Shown one piece after another: positions 6,764 to 9,577 of a stretch of 9,577 nt of DNA; position 1 is the stretch's first letter, and every line of letters starts with the position of its first letter. This stretch comes from Flavobacteriales bacterium UBA7443 (lineage in GTDB: Bacteria > Bacteroidota > Bacteroidia > Flavobacteriales_D > Sanyastnellaceae): positions 1 through 9,577 of the forward strand of contig DLQB01000006.1 in NCBI GenBank assembly GCA_002477505.1, read 5' to 3'. Both the position numbers and the translations under genes were made by a program. The notes under the pieces are model-generated. The model searched no databases. It was not told where the DNA came from and was given only the letters and a program-made list of their open reading frames with translations.

Positions 6764-7989
6764 TTTGTATCCGGCACACAGAGGGTTTGGCCGATGCGAA
6801 TGTAATCAGAGATTTCATTTATTTCTGCCAAATCCTCTGGCGTTGTGCCGGGATAGCGTTGAGCGATATTCCAAAGTGTATCTCCTTTTTTCACAGTATG
6901 TAGAATGCAACGCACCCCTTCAATCGTTGCAGATTCTTCAATGACAGCAACTGTTGGATCGTTCGGTTCTGCATTTTCTGTTTTGCCATTTGAGGTGGCT
7001 GTTTTCGCCGGTTCGGGATTTGCATCGACTTGCTCTGCAACGAGGCGAGGAATACTTGTCCCATACTTTTGGGCGTCAGCGCAAGACAAAAAATCAGAAG
7101 TCCACCAAGGCAGAAGCGCGGATAGCGTCTGTGAATCGATGACACCATCAGCGATGAGTTGGCTGCGATTGATGCCTTCGCCTTCGCAGGCAAGAGGTTG
7201 CCACGTCTGGGCTTGTTCAACCCAATCCAAATCAAACGAGGGACGCTCAATGTTGACCATGAAGCGGCTCAAGACTTTCAACAGAACCAACTGCTCATCA
7301 AGGCTTTTGTCGTAACCCGGTGCCCCAGTCCATCGCGTGGCATATGCCATTCCTTTCCAATAGGCGACAAGCACGCGGTGCGGATCGTCGGGAAATCTGC
7401 GCTGCAGGCGTTCCAATTCACGAACGAATGCTCGAGTCGATTCTACCACGAGTTTTCGCTGGTCGATGCCGTTTGCTTGAAGCAGCCCATAGGTTTGGCC
7501 CATCGCGCTATTCAATCCCCAAATGCCAGCATGATCATTTTCCTCATGTGCGGCATTGAATACTGAGGTCAATCCAGCAACCCATTGAAAAGAACTGGGC
7601 AAAGAGGCAGCCAGTAATTCGCTTGTGATGAATCCGCCATACCGACCATGCAGAACTCCAATAATTTGAGCACGGTGGTAATTGTCCTCAAATAAAACTT
7701 GCATGGTCTGGTCAATGGCCTCTTTGTTCCCTCCCCACGGCAGCAATGCCGTCTCGAGTGGATCCAATGCCGGAACAGCCGCTTTCAGGGCTGGTTTCGA
7801 TTCCTGTACTTTCCAATCTGGGTTGGCACGTTCAAATGCGCGAAAATCCGGCAATTCAGACCGCTGTTGAACGCGCAAGGACCACTGCTCAGCCAGTGAT
7901 TGAGCTGAACACTTAGTACTTGGAATCAAGACATGTGCAATCACGTTGATACAGATCAACAATGGAAGGAAATGAGCCTTGGAGGACAT
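6760..7989 (-). CDS. Exported MltD-like transglycosylase-fold protein with C-terminal LysM, catalytic Glu replaced
   Basis: First gene of the operon, 409 residues. A signal peptide occupies about 1-30 (hydrophobic 7-24, probable cut after CSAQ). Residues about 118-220 follow the MltD/Slt layout: FITSELLAASLPSSFQWVAG, then LTSVFNAA (140-147), GIWGLN at 155-160, the MGQTYGL turn at 163-169, a helix with TRAFVRELERLQRRF and a YWKG stretch near 210. In active enzymes the motif is ES-x-F; here it is T141-S142-V-F144, so the general-acid glutamate is absent. An Ala/Pro/Thr-rich linker (about 320-358) leads to a LysM domain at 363-406 (HTVKKGDTLWNIAQRYPG ... IRIGQTLCVP). LysM binds GlcNAc-containing glycan. 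I infer a non-catalytic peptidoglycan-binding subunit for the downstream acyl-transfer proteins. Glu149/Glu150 lie nearby, so a shifted catalytic residue cannot be fully excluded. Confidence 0.9.
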   Translation of the reverse strand: MSSKAHFLPLLICINVIAHVLIPSTKCSAQSLAEQWSLRVQQRSELPDFRAFERANPDWKVQESKPALKAAVPALDPLETALLPWGGNKEAIDQTMQVLFEDNYHRAQIIGVLHGRYGGFITSELLAASLPSSFQWVAGLTSVFNAAHEENDHAGIWGLNSAMGQTYGLLQANGIDQRKLVVESTRAFVRELERLQRRFPDDPHRVLVAYWKGMAYATRWTGAPGYDKSLDEQLVLLKVLSRFMVNIERPSFDLDWVEQAQTWQPLACEGEGINRSQLIADGVIDSQTLSALLPWWTSDFLSCADAQKYGTSIPRLVAEQVDANPEPAKTATSNGKTENAEPNDPTVAVIEESATIEGVRCILHTVKKGDTLWNIAQRYPGTTPEDLAEINEISDYIRIGQTLCVPDTK

Positions 7990-7993
7990 AGTG

Positions 7994-8001
7994 CAAAGGT
8001 A
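7994..8001 (-). promoter_or_regulatory. Candidate -7 element (TACCTTTG) for the O-acylation operon
   Basis: The - strand reads TACCTTTG, an exact match to the Bacteroidota -7 consensus TAnnTTTG, ending 4 bases before the ATG at 7989. Transcription would then start at or within a few bases of the start codon, giving a leaderless or nearly leaderless mRNA. I do not find a TTG at the expected -33 position, so another promoter further upstream is possible. Confidence 0.4.
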
Positions 8002-8093
8002 GACCCTGACTTTGTGTTTTTAGGGTGCTGTGAAGCTCTGAATTTTACGGCCTAATAATGATAGCCGTATTGATATAATAAAGCTACAAAATA

Positions 8094-8124
8094 TTGTATT
8101 TAGCGTTTAAATGATTTATATTTG
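8094..8124 (+). promoter_or_regulatory. Bacteroidota-type promoter (TTG - 20 bp - TATATTTG)
   Basis: TTG at 8094-8096 is followed by exactly 20 bases and then TATATTTG at 8117-8124, an exact fit to the -33 TTG / -7 TAnnTTTG architecture of the Bacteroidota primary sigma factor. The surrounding DNA is much more AT-rich than the rest of the window. Transcription should start at about 8128-8131 on the + strand, into the structured element at 8130-8213 and, with readthrough, the SRPBCC gene at 8261. Confidence 0.6.
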
Positions 8125-8129
8125 AGTAC

Positions 8130-8213
8130 AGGTCATGGGACGGTTACGTCCTTGGAGGACCTAGTTGTGAATCGTAGTGAAGCATCTGCAACGGCGGATG
8201 CTTCATTTTTTTT
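8130..8213 (+). ncRNA. Putative short structured RNA or transcription-attenuating leader (~84 nt)
   Basis: A transcript from the promoter above would run about 84 nt to the T-tract of a strong terminator. It can fold into a two-part hairpin, outer stem GGTC 8131-8134 with GACC 8158-8161 and inner stem GGGACG 8137-8142 with CGTCCT 8147-8152 around the loop GTTA, followed by the terminator hairpin. No + strand gene lies upstream for this terminator to serve, because the gene to the left runs away on the - strand. Hence it is either an independent small RNA or the leader of the SRPBCC gene 47 bp downstream. It also holds a 9-codon frame starting at ATG 8135 (MGRLRPWRT). I recognise no known RNA family; ends are predicted to a few bases only. 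Confidence 0.45.
8176..8213 (+). terminator. Strong intrinsic terminator, + strand
   Basis: Perfect hairpin: GAAGCATCTGC at 8179-8189 pairs with GCGGATGCTTC at 8194-8204 (one T-G wobble) around the tetraloop AACG, extendable by about three weak pairs outward, followed by T8 at 8206-8213. There is no T-tract on the opposite strand side, so it works for + strand transcripts only. Confidence 0.75.
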
Positions 8214-8260
8214 ACGCAATTTGAACTGAACAATCCGCGCCGTGGAGTCGTTTCTTAGGT

Positions 8261-8752
8261 ATGAAAATGCACCGTTTAGAAAGCAAGCAATGGCTTCCAA
8301 TTACATTGCAGGAGGCGTGGGATTTTTTCAGTGTTCCTGCAAATTTGGATCGTATTACACCCGAGGACATGTCCTTCGAAATTCTTACCGGTGCAGACGA
8401 GCCTACCTTCACCGGGCAAATTATTTCGTACCGAATTCGACCATTTTTGGGCATTCCTATGAATTGGGTGACGGAGATTACTCAAGCGGTTCCGGGGTCT
8501 TACTTCATTGATGAACAGCGTTTTGGGCCTTATCGATTCTGGCATCACTTACACCGATTCACCGAATCTGACGGTGGCGTTTTAATGGAAGATGTTTTGC
8601 ACTATGGACTTCCGGGAGGATTTGTAGGGGAGCTTTTTGGAGCACCAATACACAAGAAGGTCCATGGCATTTTTAGCCACCGTGAAGAGATCTTGAATGA
8701 GATTTTTCCGGCACCTGCGAAAGCAGCAGGGAATGCACGAAAGAGTCAATGA
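8261..8752 (+). CDS. SRPBCC (START/Bet v 1-like) ligand-binding protein, COG4276 type
   Basis: Cytosolic protein of 163 residues with the SRPBCC helix-grip fold, which holds a hydrophobic ligand in a central cavity. Typical features: an opening strand and helix with QWLPITLQEAWDFFSVPANL at 10-29 and DRITPEDMSFEIL at 30-42; TGQIISYRIRPFLGIPMNWVTEI at about 51-73; FIDEQRFGPYRFWHHLHRF at about 82-100, with the family-style FGPYRFWHH; and a final long helix from about residue 120. Relatives are often labelled 'cell division inhibitor-like', but that is not supported here. An AGG lies 2-4 bases before the ATG at 8261; an in-frame ATG at 8267 is an alternative. The gene stands behind the promoter and terminator element at 8094-8213, suggesting control by premature termination. 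Its last 7 bases overlap the convergent YkuK gene. The ligand is unknown. Confidence 0.88.
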   Translation: MKMHRLESKQWLPITLQEAWDFFSVPANLDRITPEDMSFEILTGADEPTFTGQIISYRIRPFLGIPMNWVTEITQAVPGSYFIDEQRFGPYRFWHHLHRFTESDGGVLMEDVLHYGLPGGFVGELFGAPIHKKVHGIFSHREEILNEIFPAPAKAAGNARKSQ

Positions 8753-9210
8753 CAGAGAACGTTAGCTGCCCAAGCTGCCATGAGTAGACTGGGCTTGGCT
8801 TTGGCCTCAAAGCCAAGTGAGGCAATGTAACCTGAAGAGGCCGAAATCAATTTCTGAGAAGGGTAGCTTGGGTCAGAGTTATAATCGAGGTCAATTTGTT
8901 TCACTCGCAGCCCGCACTCTTCAAGAATCAACGTTGCCAGTGCCACTGACCGTTCAGTTTCTCCCCACAGCTTAGTCCATAAATCATTGATTTTCTGCAC
9001 TTTTTCTTTGCGGTATATGACATGTGCACCGTTTCCGGGATATCGGAAAACGACAGTAGTAACATAGACCGTGTGGCGCTTGTAATTTTGGCTATCGCAG
9101 CCTACATGTACTTCGAGTGTTTGTTCTTGAAGCATGGATGCGATATAGGAGCAAACGTCGTGCTCCAACGTTCCTCCCATCACCTTGAACTGTCGATCAT
9201 GTTGCGTCAT
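8746..9210 (-). CDS. YkuK/DUF458 family RNase H-like protein
   Basis: Family of RNase H-like fold proteins of uncertain function, named for Bacillus YkuK. From the ATG at 9210 the protein has 154 residues. Seen: VHVGCDSQNYKRHTVYVTTV at 34-53 with the first acidic residue D39 in GCDSQ; the glycine-rich GNGAHVIYRKE at 59-69; DLWTKLWGETERS at 76-88 with E84; IDLDYNSDP at 106-114 with D107 and D109; a GYIASLGF segment at 127-134; and KPSLLMAAWAANVLC at the end. Three of the usual acidic positions are therefore present; from memory the last one would be Asp near residue 150, where Asn stands, but I am unsure of that alignment. The frame stays open to 9321, yet that extension runs through a terminator and resembles no YkuK N-terminus, so I chose 9210 (9180 is possible). 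Stop codon regions overlap the convergent SRPBCC gene. Confidence 0.85.
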   Translation of the reverse strand: MTQHDRQFKVMGGTLEHDVCSYIASMLQEQTLEVHVGCDSQNYKRHTVYVTTVVFRYPGNGAHVIYRKEKVQKINDLWTKLWGETERSVALATLILEECGLRVKQIDLDYNSDPSYPSQKLISASSGYIASLGFEAKAKPSLLMAAWAANVLCH

Positions 9211-9260
9211 GAAAATCCGGAACTGTGGGAAGGGCGAAACATGTGCTGAAGATAAGAGCC

Positions 9261-9298
9261 AAAGCAAAAGGAGGAAACAGTACGTGACCGTTTCCTCC
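9261..9298 (-). terminator. Intrinsic terminator for the metalloprotease-like gene
   Basis: A perfect 9-bp inverted repeat, GGAGGAAAC at 9270-9278 and GTTTCCTCC at 9290-9298, with an 11-base loop. Read on the - strand it is followed by TTTTGCTTT (9269-9261), a T-rich tail. It lies 34 bp past the stop at 9332 and before the YkuK start at 9210, so it ends the upstream - strand gene and separates the two. Confidence 0.62.
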
Positions 9299-9331
9299 CT
9301 CAGTTCTCCACAGTTTTTCAACCGAATGGCA

Positions 9332-9577
9332 TCACGCTTCCAAGGCCTTTTGAATGAGGAAGGTGATGTGATCTCGGTGCGCTCGGGTCAGTGCGTTCGG
9401 CGACGAAGCGTTTCGCTGATCGCGCTGAATTCGCTTCAATGTTGACAATACCATGGACTGTGTAATCACATCATATTTCGCTTTCGGATCGAGTGCCGAA
9501 ACAAGGCTTTTGACGTATTCAATCTGCAATTGCTGCCGCTGGGTATTCACCGAACTTCTCAAGTCCGCTTTGAAAAT
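9332..9577 (-). CDS. C-terminal fragment, probable zinc-dependent metalloprotease (DUF5117/DUF4953 type)
   Basis: The last 81 residues of a protein whose start lies beyond the right edge. The frame is open to the window end and reads IFKADLRSSVNTQRQQLQ then IEYVKSLVSAL, a middle segment with YDVITQSMVLSTLKRIQRDQ, and a final TRAHRDHITFLIQKALEA. This arrangement (a 'D-L-x-x-x-V-N/D-T' opening, a 'YV..L' helix, a helix with several basic residues and a 'T.AH...L...I..AL' ending) matches my memory of the C-terminus of large secreted Bacteroidota metalloproteases carrying an HExxH centre, which would lie outside this window. No catalytic residue is visible, so the assignment rests on the tail alone. 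A terminator follows at 9261-9298. Confidence 0.5.
   Translation of the reverse strand: MFKADLRSSVNTQRQQLQIEYVKSLVSALDPKAKYDVITQSMVLSTLKRIQRDQRNASSPNALTRAHRDHITFLIQKALEA

Noticed and set aside
8131..8213. Guanidine-II (mini-ykkC) riboswitch, because of two adjacent hairpins with an ACG-containing loop
   Set aside because: The first loop is GTTA and the second hairpin is plainly the terminator; the paired ACGR-loop pattern of that class is absent.

Overview
The window looks like a compact chromosomal segment from a member of the Bacteroidota, probably of the order Flavobacteriales (lineage inferred, not tested). Pointers are: Bacteroidota-type -7 promoter elements (TAnnTTTG), almost no Shine-Dalgarno signals, a secreted carboxypeptidase-regulatory-like protein, a YkuK/DUF458 protein, and a C-terminal fragment resembling the large Bacteroidota zinc-dependent metalloproteases. 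Genes are tightly packed and several converge with only a few bases between or overlapping stops. I see no insertion sequence, CRISPR array, tRNA or rRNA.

Layout. 1-872 (-): most of a MeaB/ArgK GTPase, cut by the left edge. 912-1682 (+): a secreted carboxypeptidase-like regulatory domain protein. 1689-2018 (-): a small three-helix membrane protein. 2103-2249 (+): a possible 48-residue lipoprotein. 2266-7989 (-): a four-gene block read leftward, LysM protein -> SGNH hydrolase 1 -> SGNH hydrolase 2 -> MBOAT acyltransferase. 7990-8260: a divergent intergenic region holding a + strand promoter, a structured short transcript of about 84 nt and a strong intrinsic terminator. 8261-8752 (+): an SRPBCC ligand-binding protein. 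8746-9210 (-): a YkuK/DUF458 RNase H-like protein. 9261-9298: a terminator read on the - strand. 9332-9577 (-): the C-terminus of a probable metalloprotease, cut by the right edge.

The main system is the 2266-7989 operon. All three gene junctions are coupled start/stop overlaps of the ATGA type. The MBOAT protein has the full AlgI/PatA motif set and would move an acyl (likely acetyl) group across the inner membrane. Two different SGNH-fold proteins, one membrane-anchored and one secreted, would transfer it to or remove it from a glycan. The first gene encodes an exported MltD-like lytic-transglycosylase fold with a C-terminal LysM domain, but the position of the catalytic glutamate is a threonine. 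My reading is a cell-envelope, most likely peptidoglycan, O-acylation system that uses a catalytically dead transglycosylase as its glycan-recognition subunit. The families are clear from the sequence; the joint function and the substrate are inference.

The second point of interest is the 7990-8260 region. No + strand gene ends there, so a strong + strand terminator 47 bp before the SRPBCC gene must end a separate small RNA or act as a transcription attenuator.
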